Part shown: positions 33,406 through 42,536 of the stretch, piece by piece
How the letters are laid out: the number at the start of each line of letters is the position of its first letter
Position numbering within the stretch: position 1 is the stretch's first letter
DNA from: an uncultured Pseudomonadota bacterium
GTDB taxonomy: Bacteria; Myxococcota_A; Bradymonadia; Bradymonadales; GCA-2716585
Assembly: GCA_937123825.1 (NCBI GenBank)
Contig: CAKZKQ010000723.1
Span: 1 to 47,838, forward strand
Reading direction: 5' to 3'
DNA length: 47,838 bases
Notes under the pieces: generated by a model
Told to the model about the DNA's origin: nothing
Seen by the model: only the letters and a program-made list of their open reading frames with translations
Databases searched by the model: none
Translations under genes and position numbers: made by a program

Positions 33406-34267
33406 ACACAGCATTGGGGGCCGCCCTTTGGCCCTGACCGCCCTCATCGCCGCCACCACCGCAAGCTGCACCTTTGCCGGTGATGGACAGCCGTGGGGCG
33501 AGGTGGCCTTTGACGTGACAGCCACCTTCGAGCCCGCAGAGCGCCTGCGCGAAGGGCGCGTGTTGACCTCGCGCAACTACGCCGTGGAGGTCCAACGCAT
33601 CGAACTGCAGTTGACCTCTGTGGCGCTGACTCTGGCCCCGTCGGGTGCGGCCACGGACTTTGATCCCGCCAACCCCCCCGAGGGCTTCAGTCTCTGTCAC
33701 AACGGACACTGCCACGCCGACTCCGGGGAGTTGGTGGACTACGAAGATGTCGCGCTGGTGGTGGCCAGGCAGCAAGGCGTCGCAGGCGGCGTCACTCAGG
33801 CCATCGACGGGACCACGGTCCTGAGCACCACAGCCCAACAAATCCCTCTGGAGGCGTGCAGCAACGACTGCCTGCTGGGCGTCGGGTCGCTCTCATCGAC
33901 CAGCCTGACGGTGGGCTCCATCAAAATCGAGGGGCGCGTCTTTGACACACTCACCGGCGAGGCCGCGCGCCTTAACCCTGAAGGCGTCGCCATCAGCGCC
34001 ACGGTGCCGCTGAACATGACCATGGAGCGCCAGATCGCTGGCGAAGTGGGCAAAAGCGACCCGGTCGGCATCGGCGTCGGCGTCGACTTTGCCATCACAG
34101 GACAGCTCTTTGACCGCATCGAGTGGGCCGCCTTTGTTGCCGACCCACAGGACTCGACCACTCAAAACACACTGACCAATAACGAAGAATTTCGGGCTCT
34201 GATGGCCGAGAACATGAGCGAAGAAACGCGCATGGACGTCGCCGTCAGCCGCCAGGAACTCCCTTGA
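33389..34267 (+). CDS. Putative lipoprotein with CHNGHCH metal-binding motif
   Basis: 292 residues. The signal region ends TTASC (Cys27), a weak lipobox. The mature protein is beta-rich and contains a striking 'CHNGHCHADSGELVDYEDV' segment (Cys103, His104, His107, Cys108, His109), a likely metal site. Two other cysteines are in 'EACSNDCLLG'. It is encoded within the metal-uptake operon, overlapping the znuA-like gene by 17 nt and preceding the His-tailed lipoprotein. No named family recognised; a periplasmic metal chaperone is inferred. Confidence 0.72.
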   Translation: MPWLSKHSIGGRPLALTALIAATTASCTFAGDGQPWGEVAFDVTATFEPAERLREGRVLTSRNYAVEVQRIELQLTSVALTLAPSGAATDFDPANPPEGFSLCHNGHCHADSGELVDYEDVALVVARQQGVAGGVTQAIDGTTVLSTTAQQIPLEACSNDCLLGVGSLSSTSLTVGSIKIEGRVFDTLTGEAARLNPEGVAISATVPLNMTMERQIAGEVGKSDPVGIGVGVDFAITGQLFDRIEWAAFVADPQDSTTQNTLTNNEEFRALMAENMSEETRMDVAVSRQELP

Positions 34268-34303
34268 ACCAAGCAAACCGCAACTCAACAACGGAGAATA
34301 ACC

Positions 34304-34963
34304 ATGCAGTTGAACAAAAACCTCTTCCTGATGCTTCTGATGTCCATGATGACCGCCCTGGCCATTGGCTGCGGTGACGACAGCACCGAGGACACCAACC
34401 CCGGCACCGACAACGAAGAAGACAGCGAAGAGTTGGAGATCGAAGGCTGCGAGCACATGAAAGAAGGCCCCAACGTCGGCGTTGACGCCGGCGCTGATCA
34501 GGCCGCCGCCGTGGACGCCACCGCCGAGCACACCCGCGTGGACATCACGCTGGCGGCCATCGAAGGCGGCAACGGCGGCTTTGTCACCTACGAAGCCGAA
34601 GGCGAAGGCGACTACGTCTTCTTCCTCGACAAAGACGTCCCGCTGACCATCACCGACGCCCAGGGCACGGCCCTGGAGATCGAGGAGAGCGGCCCCGTTG
34701 ACCTCTGCACTGAGGTCGTCATCCACCACGTCGTCGAGCTGCCCCTGGGTGTGGTCAACATCCAGATCGGCCCGACCACCGAGACCACCCTGAGCATGGT
34801 CGTCGAAGCCGGCGGCGAGCACGATCATGAAGAGGGCGAAGACCACGATCACGAAGACGAAGATCATGACCACGAAGAGGGTGAAGATCACGATCACGAA
34901 GAAGGCGAGGATCACGACCACGAAGAGGGTGAAGATCACGACGGCGAAGAAGAAGGCGGGTGA
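34304..34963 (+). CDS. Lipoprotein with repetitive His/Asp/Glu-rich metal-binding tail
   Basis: 219 residues. A lipoprotein signal ends at AIGC (Cys23), followed by an acidic linker. A small domain (about 48-168, with Cys49 and Cys135, 'CEHMKEGP' and 'IHHVVELPLGVVNIQIG') precedes a tail from 173 to 219 made of repeated 'HDHEEGED' units with 11 histidines and almost no hydrophobic residue. Such tails bind several zinc, nickel or copper ions at moderate affinity. It probably concentrates the metal in the periplasm for the ZnuA-like protein, replacing the His-rich loop that protein lacks. It is 36 nt after the CHNGHCH gene. Confidence 0.82.
   Translation: MQLNKNLFLMLLMSMMTALAIGCGDDSTEDTNPGTDNEEDSEELEIEGCEHMKEGPNVGVDAGADQAAAVDATAEHTRVDITLAAIEGGNGGFVTYEAEGEGDYVFFLDKDVPLTITDAQGTALEIEESGPVDLCTEVVIHHVVELPLGVVNIQIGPTTETTLSMVVEAGGEHDHEEGEDHDHEDEDHDHEEGEDHDHEEGEDHDHEEGEDHDGEEEGG
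34820..34960 (+). repeat. 24-bp coding repeats, His/Asp/Glu tail
   Basis: Imperfect units such as GAAGAGGGTGAAGATCACGA encode 'EEGEDHDH'. About five units are seen, in frame, so length change by slippage or recombination would keep the reading frame. Confidence 0.8.
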
Positions 34964-35307
34964 TCTTTGCCGTGGGGGACTGACACAGGCCGCAGTGCTT
35001 GTGTGATCCTCCAAGCATGAACCCACTTCAAACACAGCACACCAAAGGCGACCCCCTCAACGCAGGAGGTCGCCTTTGTCTTTTCTGGGATGCCTCGGGT
35101 CACACGCAGCATCACGGCCAGCAATGGCCCCAAAGCCGCCGCTGGGCTTTGCCGCTGACCCCTGCAATATGGTACGGCCTTGGAGTGCGCCAACGCTCGC
35201 CTTTGGCAGGCGCCCAGCGCGACAACGGGCCTGTGAGACCCAAATGGAGACGAAAGGCTCACTTTGGGCCTGAGGCCCTCACAACACGTTTGCATGAAGA
35301 CTCTTCC
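34964..35307. other. Intergenic region between the His-tailed lipoprotein and znuC-like genes, 344 nt
   Basis: It contains a strong terminator-like hairpin (35044-35077) and a small GGGCC-TGA-GGCCC palindrome (35266-35278). No gene is credible here. The ABC transporter pair downstream therefore probably has its own promoter, although I see no clear one. Confidence 0.55.
35044..35077 (+). terminator. Intrinsic terminator after the metal-lipoprotein genes
   Basis: AAAGGCGACC (35044-35053) and GGTCGCCTTT (35068-35077) form a perfect 10-bp stem with a 14-nt loop, followed by GTCTTTTC. The position is about 80 nt after the stop of the His-tailed lipoprotein gene. Confidence 0.7.
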
Positions 35308-36066
35308 ATGGCTCATGTGCTTGAATTGGACAAACTGGTGGTGGGTTACGACGGTCGCGCTTTGCTGCCGCCAGTGTCCCTCTGTGTCGAAGCTGACCAG
35401 CGCTGGGCGCTGATCGGCGCCAACGGCAGCGGCAAGACCACGATGCTGCGGACCATCCTGGGGCTCTTGCCCCCCGTTGGGGGGACGCTGCGGATGGCCT
35501 CGGGGGCCACGGTGGGCTACGTGCCCCAACGCACGGCCTTTGATCTGAGCGTGCCGATGAGGGCTCTGGACGTGGTGCGCGGCGGCCTGGAGCGCGGCTG
35601 GTCTTTCCTCAACCCCATGCACCAGCGCGCCCACAGGGACCAGATCAAGGACGCGCTCAGAGACACCAACACCGCAGAGATCGCGCGGCTGCAGTTTGCC
35701 CACCTCAGCGAGGGCCAAAAGCAGCGCGTGCTGATGGCGCGCGCCATTGTGGCTGGCCCCTGCCTGCTGGTCCTCGACGAGCCCACCAGCGCCATGGACA
35801 TGGCCGCCGAGAAGCAGATCTTTGAGTTGATCGGTCAGGTCCAGGCCCGGCGCAACATGGCGGTCCTCCTGGTCAGCCACCACCTGCCAGTCACGGCCCG
35901 GTTTGCCAGCCACGGCCTCTTTGTGGATCGCGACGCGTCATTGGTGGTGTCCGGGCAGTTGGACACGCTGGCCAGCGAACCCGCGCTGGTGGCGCGCTAC
36001 GGCGACGTGCTCAAAGTGTCTCCCGACGCACCGGACACTCAAGAGGAGGCAAACGACCGTGGGTGA
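35308..36066 (+). CDS. znuC: Metal ABC transporter ATP-binding protein (ZnuC-like)
   Basis: About 252 residues from the ATG at 35308; the open frame upstream has no typical ABC sequence. It powers import by the partner permease. Walker A is GANGSGKT (37-44), Q-loop Gln74 (GYVPQR), signature LSEGQKQR (133-140), Walker B LLVLDEP (153-159) and the switch His191 (VSHH). Length and order fit the ZnuC/MntB/TroB group. It overlaps the permease start by 8 nt. Zinc is preferred over manganese from the neighbouring His-rich proteins. Confidence 0.88.
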   Translation: MAHVLELDKLVVGYDGRALLPPVSLCVEADQRWALIGANGSGKTTMLRTILGLLPPVGGTLRMASGATVGYVPQRTAFDLSVPMRALDVVRGGLERGWSFLNPMHQRAHRDQIKDALRDTNTAEIARLQFAHLSEGQKQRVLMARAIVAGPCLLVLDEPTSAMDMAAEKQIFELIGQVQARRNMAVLLVSHHLPVTARFASHGLFVDRDASLVVSGQLDTLASEPALVARYGDVLKVSPDAPDTQEEANDRG

Positions 36067-36946
36067 TGGTTCACAGTGGGCGCTCTTTTGGGAGAGCTGG
36101 GAGCTTTTTCGAGAGGCGGCGCTCTCGGGCGCGATGATGGGCGCGTTGCTGGGCATGATGGGCGTCTATGTGGTGCTGCGCCGGATGGTTTTTCTCAGCG
36201 CCGCGCTTTCACAGACCGCAGGGCTGGGCGTGACGCTGGCCTTTTACGGGCAACTGCACCTGGGGTTGACCGGTGCCTGGGCCAGCCCCACCGTCGGGGC
36301 GGCGCTGACGACCTTTTTGGCAGCGCTGCTCTTGATGCTCGACCGCTCGACCGACGCAGGCCGCCGAGACAGTCTGCTGGGGCTGGCGTTTCTGGTGGGG
36401 TCGGCAGGGACGCTGGTGGTCGGCACCAAGATCGTCCAGGAGATTCAGGACATTCAGACGCTGCTCTTTGGCACCGCAGTGGCGGTCCTACCCGAAGACT
36501 TTACGCTGGTCTGGCAGGTGACGCTGGGGCTGGGGATGGTGCACGCGCTGTGCTGGCGAGGATTCGTGGAGGTGTCTTTTGACCCGGATGGGGCGGCCGT
36601 GCGGGGCTTGCCGGCGCGCTGGCTTGAGGGGTTGCTGCTGGTGACGTTGGCGCTGGCCATTTCGGTGTGCACCAGGGTCCTGGGCGCCTTGCCAGCCTTT
36701 GCCTTCAGCGTGTTGCCAGCGCTGGCGGCCATTCGTCTGACCCCCAACCCGGCGCGGGCCATGCTGGCAGGCGCTGTCTTGGGGGCAGTGTGCGGTTTTG
36801 GAGGCTATCTCCTGGCCTTTATGCAAGACTGGCCAGTGGGCGCGTCGGGCACGCTGGTGGGCATCGCGCTGGTGACCGTGGTGATGCTCGGCCGCGGGGT
36901 ATGGCGGCTTGGGCGGCGCACGGCACGACTGCCTTCAAAAAAATAA
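36059..36946 (+). CDS. znuB: Metal ABC transporter permease (ZnuB-like, ABC-3 family)
   Basis: About 295 residues from a GTG at 36059 preceded by GAGGAGG about nine nt upstream. Eight or so hydrophobic helices. ABC-3 features: 'EAALSGAMMGALLGMMGVYVVLRRMVFLSAALSQTAGLGV', seen in separate pieces, 'TDAGRRDSLLGLAFLVGSAGTLVV', 'IQDIQTLLFGTAVAV' and 'ALPAFAFSVLPALAAIRL'. It forms the inner-membrane channel for the metal. It overlaps the ATPase gene by 8 nt and is the last gene of the metal locus. Confidence 0.87.
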   Translation: MGDGSQWALFWESWELFREAALSGAMMGALLGMMGVYVVLRRMVFLSAALSQTAGLGVTLAFYGQLHLGLTGAWASPTVGAALTTFLAALLLMLDRSTDAGRRDSLLGLAFLVGSAGTLVVGTKIVQEIQDIQTLLFGTAVAVLPEDFTLVWQVTLGLGMVHALCWRGFVEVSFDPDGAAVRGLPARWLEGLLLVTLALAISVCTRVLGALPAFAFSVLPALAAIRLTPNPARAMLAGAVLGAVCGFGGYLLAFMQDWPVGASGTLVGIALVTVVMLGRGVWRLGRRTARLPSKK

Positions 36947-37055
36947 AGAAAACCCGTGCTGCGAAGCGCCTGGTGGGCTTCACGGCCGGGATAAGCAGGG
37001 GGTGCGCGCAGCCAAAGAGGGCGCGCGGCGCCACAAAGGCCAGGACCGCAGTGGT

Positions 37056-37250
37056 TCAGCGGGTGGGGATCATGCGGTCGATGGCTTTCTGGGAGCCATC
37101 AAAGTCCTCAATGACAACCCAGTACATGCCGCTGGGGGCACCGTGACGGACCATGCGCACGGGAATCATGGGCTTGCCGGTGATGGGGCAGAACTTCTGG
37201 GGCTTTTTGGTGCCTTTCTTTGAGATCTTTGCGGGACGCTTGGTGGCCAT
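37056..37250 (-). CDS. Small basic protein, function unknown
   Basis: 64 residues with GGAG 8 nt before the ATG at 37250. The N-terminus is Lys/Pro-rich ('KRPAKISKKGTKKPQK'), then 'FCPITGKPMIPVRMVRHG', 'GMYWVVIEDFDGSQKAI'. The lone Cys in 'FCPITGKPM' looks like half of a zinc knuckle, but no second pair is present. It may bind nucleic acid. Convergent with the znuB-like gene. Confidence 0.65.
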   Translation of the reverse strand: MATKRPAKISKKGTKKPQKFCPITGKPMIPVRMVRHGAPSGMYWVVIEDFDGSQKAIDRMIPTR

Positions 37251-37526
37251 TTTCAGGTCTCCTATACAAAACTTCTAAGACGCGCGGGCGTCCAATCCAT
37301 TACATCTTCATCAAAGGGGTCGATGTTTTTGAAGCCGCACCAACCCGGACGGGTGATCTAACAGACACTCCGGTCCACAATCAAGTGTTTTGCGCCCCAA
37401 CCCACCGCCCAACATCTAAACAAGTGGTGACAAAGCCTCCTGCAGCCATTGGAAGTGCGCTTTTCAACACCGTTTTAAAGGCGCCAAACCACGGCCCAAC
37501 CCACTCAACAAAGGACACCGCCGCAC

Positions 37527-37994
37527 ATGGAATCTGTATGGGATTATCCTCGCCCTCCCCGACTTGAACGCACCGAGCATCGCCTTGAGGTGGTGTACGG
37601 CGGTCAGACGATCGCCAGCACCAACCAGGGCTGGCGCGTGCTGGAGACCAGCCACCCGCCGGTCTATTACATCCCCCCAGGTGATGTGAACATGGACTTT
37701 GTCGCGCGCATCGGCGCTGGCGGCTCCTGGTGTGAGTGGAAGGGGCAAGCGGCCTACTTTGATGTGATCGTCCCGGGACACCCCCGGCTGCAGCGCGTGG
37801 CCTGGGCCTACCCCAACCCCACCGAGCGCTTCGCGCCCATCGCCGCTCACCTGGCCTTCTACGCCGATCCCATGGACGGCTGCTTTGTCTCTGGAGAGCG
37901 CGTCACCCCCCAGCCAGGGCGGTTTTACGGCGGGTGGATCACCAAAGACATCCAAGGCCCCTTCAAGGGTGGGCCAGGGACCATGGGGTGGTAG
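37527..37994 (+). CDS. DUF427 family protein
   Basis: 155 residues. The DUF427 pattern is clear: 'MESVWDYPRPPRLERTEHRLEV', 'GGQTIASTNQGWRVLETSHPPVYYIPPGDV' (in parts), 'SWCEWKGQAAYFDV', 'AWAYPNPTERFAPIAAHLAFYADPMDGCFV'. This is a small beta fold of unknown biochemical role, sometimes beside oxidoreductases. AAAGGA upstream. It is followed after 3 nt by the VOC gene, so the two are co-transcribed. Confidence 0.85.
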   Translation: MESVWDYPRPPRLERTEHRLEVVYGGQTIASTNQGWRVLETSHPPVYYIPPGDVNMDFVARIGAGGSWCEWKGQAAYFDVIVPGHPRLQRVAWAYPNPTERFAPIAAHLAFYADPMDGCFVSGERVTPQPGRFYGGWITKDIQGPFKGGPGTMGW

Positions 37995-37997
37995 GCC

Positions 37998-38396
37998 ATG
38001 ACCAAGCCCCCTTTTGAACAACTGGTGACCTTCTTCTACACCGCCGACCTTGAAGCCACCGCGCACTTCTATCAGGAGCTGTTGGGACTGCCGCTGGCCC
38101 TCGACCAGGGCACATGCCGCATCTACCGCGTCAGCGCCGACGGCTTTGTGGGGTTCTGCACGCGCAGCCAGGGGCCCAGCCCCGATGGCGTCATCCTCAC
38201 GCTGGTCTCACAGGACGTCGCCGGGTGGCACCAGCGCCTGAATCAAGCGGGCGTCCATTTTGACAAGGCACCAGCCTACAACCCCACCTACAACATCACC
38301 CACTGCTTCCTGCGCGATCCCAACGGGTATTTGCTGGAGATCCAGCGCTTTGAAGACCCCGCCTGGCCCTCCCCTGTCACCCGATCTTCCGATTGA
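37998..38396 (+). CDS. VOC-fold (glyoxalase/dioxygenase superfamily) protein
   Basis: 132 residues with the paired beta-alpha-beta-beta-beta modules of the VOC superfamily: 'FEQLVTFFYTADLEATAHFYQELLGLPL' (in parts), 'YRVSADGFVGFC', 'LTLVSQDVAGWHQRLNQAGV' and 'THCFLRDPNGYLLEIQRFEDP'. Glu in 'YLLEIQ' is the usual C-terminal metal ligand, but the N-terminal His/Glu ligand is not obvious. The enzyme activity cannot be stated. It lies directly after the DUF427 gene. Confidence 0.82.
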   Translation: MTKPPFEQLVTFFYTADLEATAHFYQELLGLPLALDQGTCRIYRVSADGFVGFCTRSQGPSPDGVILTLVSQDVAGWHQRLNQAGVHFDKAPAYNPTYNITHCFLRDPNGYLLEIQRFEDPAWPSPVTRSSD

Positions 38397-38618
38397 GCCC
38401 TTTGGAGCCAACAAACGCTCGTCTTGAACAATGTGACCCCGTGCTTCCCGTGCACCGCACCGGCGTCCGGACGGGAGCGGATTTGACCATTTCCAGACTC
38501 TCTGGTATTCGGAGACTGGTCATAAACTGTATCCATGCAAGGTCAGCAACGGATGTTTGGTGCTTCGACGACAATGCTTTGCGCATGAGTTGAGGCTCGG
38601 CACAATGGTGAGGACGCT

Positions 38619-41600
38619 ATGACGGCATCCAATAAAGACGCCCGACAGGACCCTCGGGACGAGCGGCAGGCGCCCGCCTCGGCGCAGAGCATCGACCAGG
38701 ACAGCGCTGACTTTGATTTTGACATCGACGTCGACTTTGATGAAGAGGACGACGACAAGATCCTTGAGTTGAGCGATGAGGACGTCCTCTTTGACGAGGC
38801 TGACGAAGTCCCCGAGGGGACCTATCGCAAGGTCCAGGCCGATGAGATCGGAGACGAAGTCCCCAAGGAAGAAGACTATGAGATCTTTGAGTTGATCGAA
38901 GAATCGCTCGAAGAGTTTCTTGAGGAACCGCTCAACTCCGCGTCGATGCCCCCTCCGCCTCCCCCTCCGGTCAGATCGCCCCCGCCAAGCTCCACAGAGA
39001 TCCGCGCCCGCACCAAGAGCGGTGAGCAGCGCGTTCTTGGCCGCGTGGAAGTCGTCAGCGCGCGTCGCAACGCCATGCGTGAGGTTGAGCGCCGCAACCG
39101 GGAACTCGAAGACCAGCACAACACCCTGCGGGCACAAATCGAAAGCCTCAACCAAAACTTTGAAGCCCAACAGATCCATGTCCAGACGCTCGAATCTCGC
39201 CTTGAGAGTTCTGAGTCAGCGCTTCAACAAAGCGAAGCGCAGCGCAAATCTCTGGTTGAGCAACTCAACACCGAGATGGGGCAGGACGAAGGTCAGGCGG
39301 CGGCCGAGGCCATGATCGAAGACGTCGAGTTGGAGATCAGCCAACGAGAACTCGACGACGCGCAAGATCAAATCCGCTCGCTCCAGGAGCAGCTCTCGAT
39401 GGCCAGCGTCGATGAGCAAGAACTGCTCTCGCGCGGAGACCGCATCGCAGAGCTTGAGGCGGAGCTTGTTCGCACCAAACGCTCGGCAGACTCCTCCATT
39501 GAGGTCATGAGCGCTCGTATGGAGCAGCTCGAAGGCCAATTGGAGCAGATGCACGGCGTGCTCAACGGCGAGGACCGTCATCAGGCCCTCAACGAAGCGC
39601 TGCGCGAAGAAAATGAGGCCCTGAAGTTCCGCATCCAGACTCTGGAACCCGCCCTCGACACCGCGCGTCAAAAGAACGACACCTACCGGCAAGACGTCGC
39701 TCGCCTGAAACGGCGCCTGGGTCAGTCCAAAGAGAACAACGAAAAGGTCCGCATCTCGCAGACCATCGCTCAGGAAGAGCTTGAGGCGCTCAAAGGCGAG
39801 CGCTCCTCTCAAAGTGACGCGCTGATCGCCGCGCGCTCCTCGCTCGACACTACTCAGGAAGAGTTGACCGCGCAGCGTCAGGCCTATGAGGCCCTCTTCA
39901 AAGAGCACGATGAGCTCAAGGCCAAGCACCAGGACCAGGACGCCGCGCTCCAGACGTTGACCCAGGAGCGCGACGAGCTGCACACCTCTTTGCAAGAGGC
40001 CATCGAGCACGCTGAGGCGCTGAGCGCCAACGCCGTGCCCGCCGAAACGCTGGAGATGATGGAGGCGCTGGAGGCCGAGCAAGGCAGCCTCAAAGAGGCA
40101 CTCGACCAGCGCGACGAGCAGTTCGCCTCTTTGGCCCAGGCCCAGGTGGAGTTGGAGCAGGCCCTCTCTGAGCGCGACCAGACCCTTGAAGAAGCCCACA
40201 AAACCCTGAAGACACTCCAAGGAGAGTCGGCCGCTCACATCGAGCAAATTGAGGCCCTCAACCAAGAGCGCGACACCCTCCAAACGCAACTCGAAGCGCA
40301 GGAAAAAGAGCGCCACGCCCTCAGTCAGGCCCAGGAACAACTCCAAGAGTCACTGGCACAGCGGAACACCGACCTGGGCGAAATTCTCAAACAACGCGAT
40401 GATCTGCGCGCGGAGCAGGAAAGCCTCAGCGCCGAGCACAGCGCGCTGAGCGAGCAACTCCAAGCACTGCAAATCGCCAATGAGACGCTTCAGGCCACCA
40501 TCGACCAACGCGATGAAGCCGCCAGGGAGTTGACCCAACAACTCAAAGAGCTTCAAGCCACCATCGCAAAGGGCAACGACGCCCTGGAAGAGAGTCAGGC
40601 GGTGCTGCGCACCACCGAGGCCGAACTGCAGATCGCCAAAGAGCGCTGCGCCACCGTTGAAGAAGACCTGCGCACCGCCACGGGCTCCGCCAACCAGGAA
40701 CTCGAAACCCTCCAGGAGCGTCTGGCGCTGGCCGAAGCCAACGCCGAGCAGGAGACCGAGGCCCACAAGCAGGAGCGCGCCGAGCTTGCCCAACGCCTCC
40801 ACGAGCTTGAAGAGGAAAACGCCGAACTCCAGCGCAGCTTTGAAGCCATTCACTCAGAGTTTGACGTCGTCCACGCCGCCAGCGTCGACGAGTCCACCAG
40901 TGAGATGGGCGAGTTGCGCGCCGAAAACGAAGAGCTTGTGGGGCGCAACGATCGCCTCCAGCAAGAACTTCAGCGCCTCATCACCGAGCGTGACCAGGCC
41001 CTGGAGGCCAGCAGCGAGTTGCGCCGGGAGCTCGAAGAGAGCGCAGGCGACACCCAGGCCATCGAAGACCTCCAAGAACAGTTTGGCGCCCAGAGCAAAG
41101 AGCTTGAGAATCTGCGCGACCTGGGACCACAAGTCGACGCGCTGCGCGCCGAGTACAACGATCTGGCCGAGGCCTACGAAGACCTCCAGCGCGAACATTT
41201 TGAGCGCGGCAAACAGTTGATGAGCGAGCTGGCCGACGGCGAGCGCATGCGCGCAAACCTCATGCGCATCGCACAAGAACTGTCGGCGGTGCGCGAAGAG
41301 GCAGACTCACTTGGACGCCAGAACGATGCGCTTCAGAACGACAACCAGCGCTTGAGCGTCGACCTGCAAAACGTCAACGCCCAGTTTGAGCAGCTTGGCC
41401 AGCTTGAAGAAGACACCCAAGAGGAGCAGGTCCAGAAACTCCAAGAGCACATCCAGGAGCAGTCCGACCACAACCTCGACCTCCAACGCCGCCTGGACGA
41501 GCGCAACAAACAAATCGAGCGTCTGCGCCGCGAGGGCTCCAGCCCCCACAACCTCCAGCCGCCGCCTCCCCCGGTGTCGCGCAAGGCCATGATCAGCGAA

Positions 41601-42419
41601 CAGCACCCGGGCATGCAGTCCTCGGTGCCCTTTGCTGGCTCTCTCTCCTCGATGGGGATCCACGAGTCGGAGTTGGATTTTGATCGCAGCCAGCACCCGG
41701 ACTTCAACGCCAAGGCCTACAACAGCCAACTCCCCATGGACTTCGACGCGCCCGTCCCCGGGGCCGCGCTGACGGCAGACGACTCCGTGCCCAAGGCCGC
41801 CCAGACCCGCATGGGCATGGCTGTGGGTGACTTTGAAAGCAACTTCAAAAACACCCGCGACACCCCCTCGGGGCTGCCCATCGCCGAAATGGGCAGCTTG
41901 ATGGCCGGTCCCCCCAACGAAGATCCCAACGAAGACGACCTCCTTGACGCCTTCAGCAACGATCTGTCCGACTTTGGCCTTGAGGATGTGCCCTTCCCCG
42001 AAGACGCGCTCGACAGCGACATCTCCATTGGGGAGCTGGGCGTGTCTTTTGACGATGGACTCTCTGAAGACGCCTTGGAGCTGCCCGCGCCGTCCCTTGG
42101 TGACTCTCCCTCCTCCGCCGAGGGAGACTCCGAAGACTTCAGCCACGACGACGCAGGCAGCGCCGCCAACGGCGTCGATCCGCTGATCGAACGCGACCCC
42201 CTGGCCCACCTCGAATTTTCGGGTCTGATGGAAGCACGCCCCAGCGCCGACTTCAGCATGGCCCACGGCGTCGATCACCGCGCTGGGTTCCTCCTGGCGA
42301 TGGCCAACGGCGACACCACCATCAAGGACATCATCGACCTGTCCGGCAGCGTCCTGGAGAGCCCCCAGGCCGCCCGCATGGTCATCGAGCTGCTCGATTC
42401 CGGGGCGCTGCGCGTGTAA
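38619..42419 (+). CDS. Large coiled-coil protein with acidic N-terminus and DUF4388-like C-terminal domain
   Basis: 1266 residues, no signal peptide or membrane segment. Residues about 25-110 are highly acidic ('FDFDIDVDFDEEDDD', 'EIFELIEESLEEFLEE'), followed by a proline run (about 110-125). Residues about 140-990 are a nearly continuous coiled coil rich in Glu, Gln, Leu and Arg, suggesting a long rod. The C-terminal 270 residues are less regular, and the last 70 ('DHRAGFLLAMANGDTTIKDIIDLSG', in parts, and 'AARMVIELLDSGALRV') resemble small domains common in myxobacterial motility and signalling proteins. Likely a cytoskeletal or scaffold protein; partners unknown. Confidence 0.8.
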   Translation: MTASNKDARQDPRDERQAPASAQSIDQDSADFDFDIDVDFDEEDDDKILELSDEDVLFDEADEVPEGTYRKVQADEIGDEVPKEEDYEIFELIEESLEEFLEEPLNSASMPPPPPPPVRSPPPSSTEIRARTKSGEQRVLGRVEVVSARRNAMREVERRNRELEDQHNTLRAQIESLNQNFEAQQIHVQTLESRLESSESALQQSEAQRKSLVEQLNTEMGQDEGQAAAEAMIEDVELEISQRELDDAQDQIRSLQEQLSMASVDEQELLSRGDRIAELEAELVRTKRSADSSIEVMSARMEQLEGQLEQMHGVLNGEDRHQALNEALREENEALKFRIQTLEPALDTARQKNDTYRQDVARLKRRLGQSKENNEKVRISQTIAQEELEALKGERSSQSDALIAARSSLDTTQEELTAQRQAYEALFKEHDELKAKHQDQDAALQTLTQERDELHTSLQEAIEHAEALSANAVPAETLEMMEALEAEQGSLKEALDQRDEQFASLAQAQVELEQALSERDQTLEEAHKTLKTLQGESAAHIEQIEALNQERDTLQTQLEAQEKERHALSQAQEQLQESLAQRNTDLGEILKQRDDLRAEQESLSAEHSALSEQLQALQIANETLQATIDQRDEAARELTQQLKELQATIAKGNDALEESQAVLRTTEAELQIAKERCATVEEDLRTATGSANQELETLQERLALAEANAEQETEAHKQERAELAQRLHELEEENAELQRSFEAIHSEFDVVHAASVDESTSEMGELRAENEELVGRNDRLQQELQRLITERDQALEASSELRRELEESAGDTQAIEDLQEQFGAQSKELENLRDLGPQVDALRAEYNDLAEAYEDLQREHFERGKQLMSELADGERMRANLMRIAQELSAVREEADSLGRQNDALQNDNQRLSVDLQNVNAQFEQLGQLEEDTQEEQVQKLQEHIQEQSDHNLDLQRRLDERNKQIERLRREGSSPHNLQPPPPPVSRKAMISEQHPGMQSSVPFAGSLSSMGIHESELDFDRSQHPDFNAKAYNSQLPMDFDAPVPGAALTADDSVPKAAQTRMGMAVGDFESNFKNTRDTPSGLPIAEMGSLMAGPPNEDPNEDDLLDAFSNDLSDFGLEDVPFPEDALDSDISIGELGVSFDDGLSEDALELPAPSLGDSPSSAEGDSEDFSHDDAGSAANGVDPLIERDPLAHLEFSGLMEARPSADFSMAHGVDHRAGFLLAMANGDTTIKDIIDLSGSVLESPQAARMVIELLDSGALRV

Positions 42420-42536
42420 ACTCTGCGCCGCCACCGCACCCAAACCAAACACCAAGGTTCGCCGTCAACGAGCCCACCCCTCCCCTCCAAACACCACACA
42501 CAAACGCCCAATCTCAAGCGCTCACATCCGATGTTT

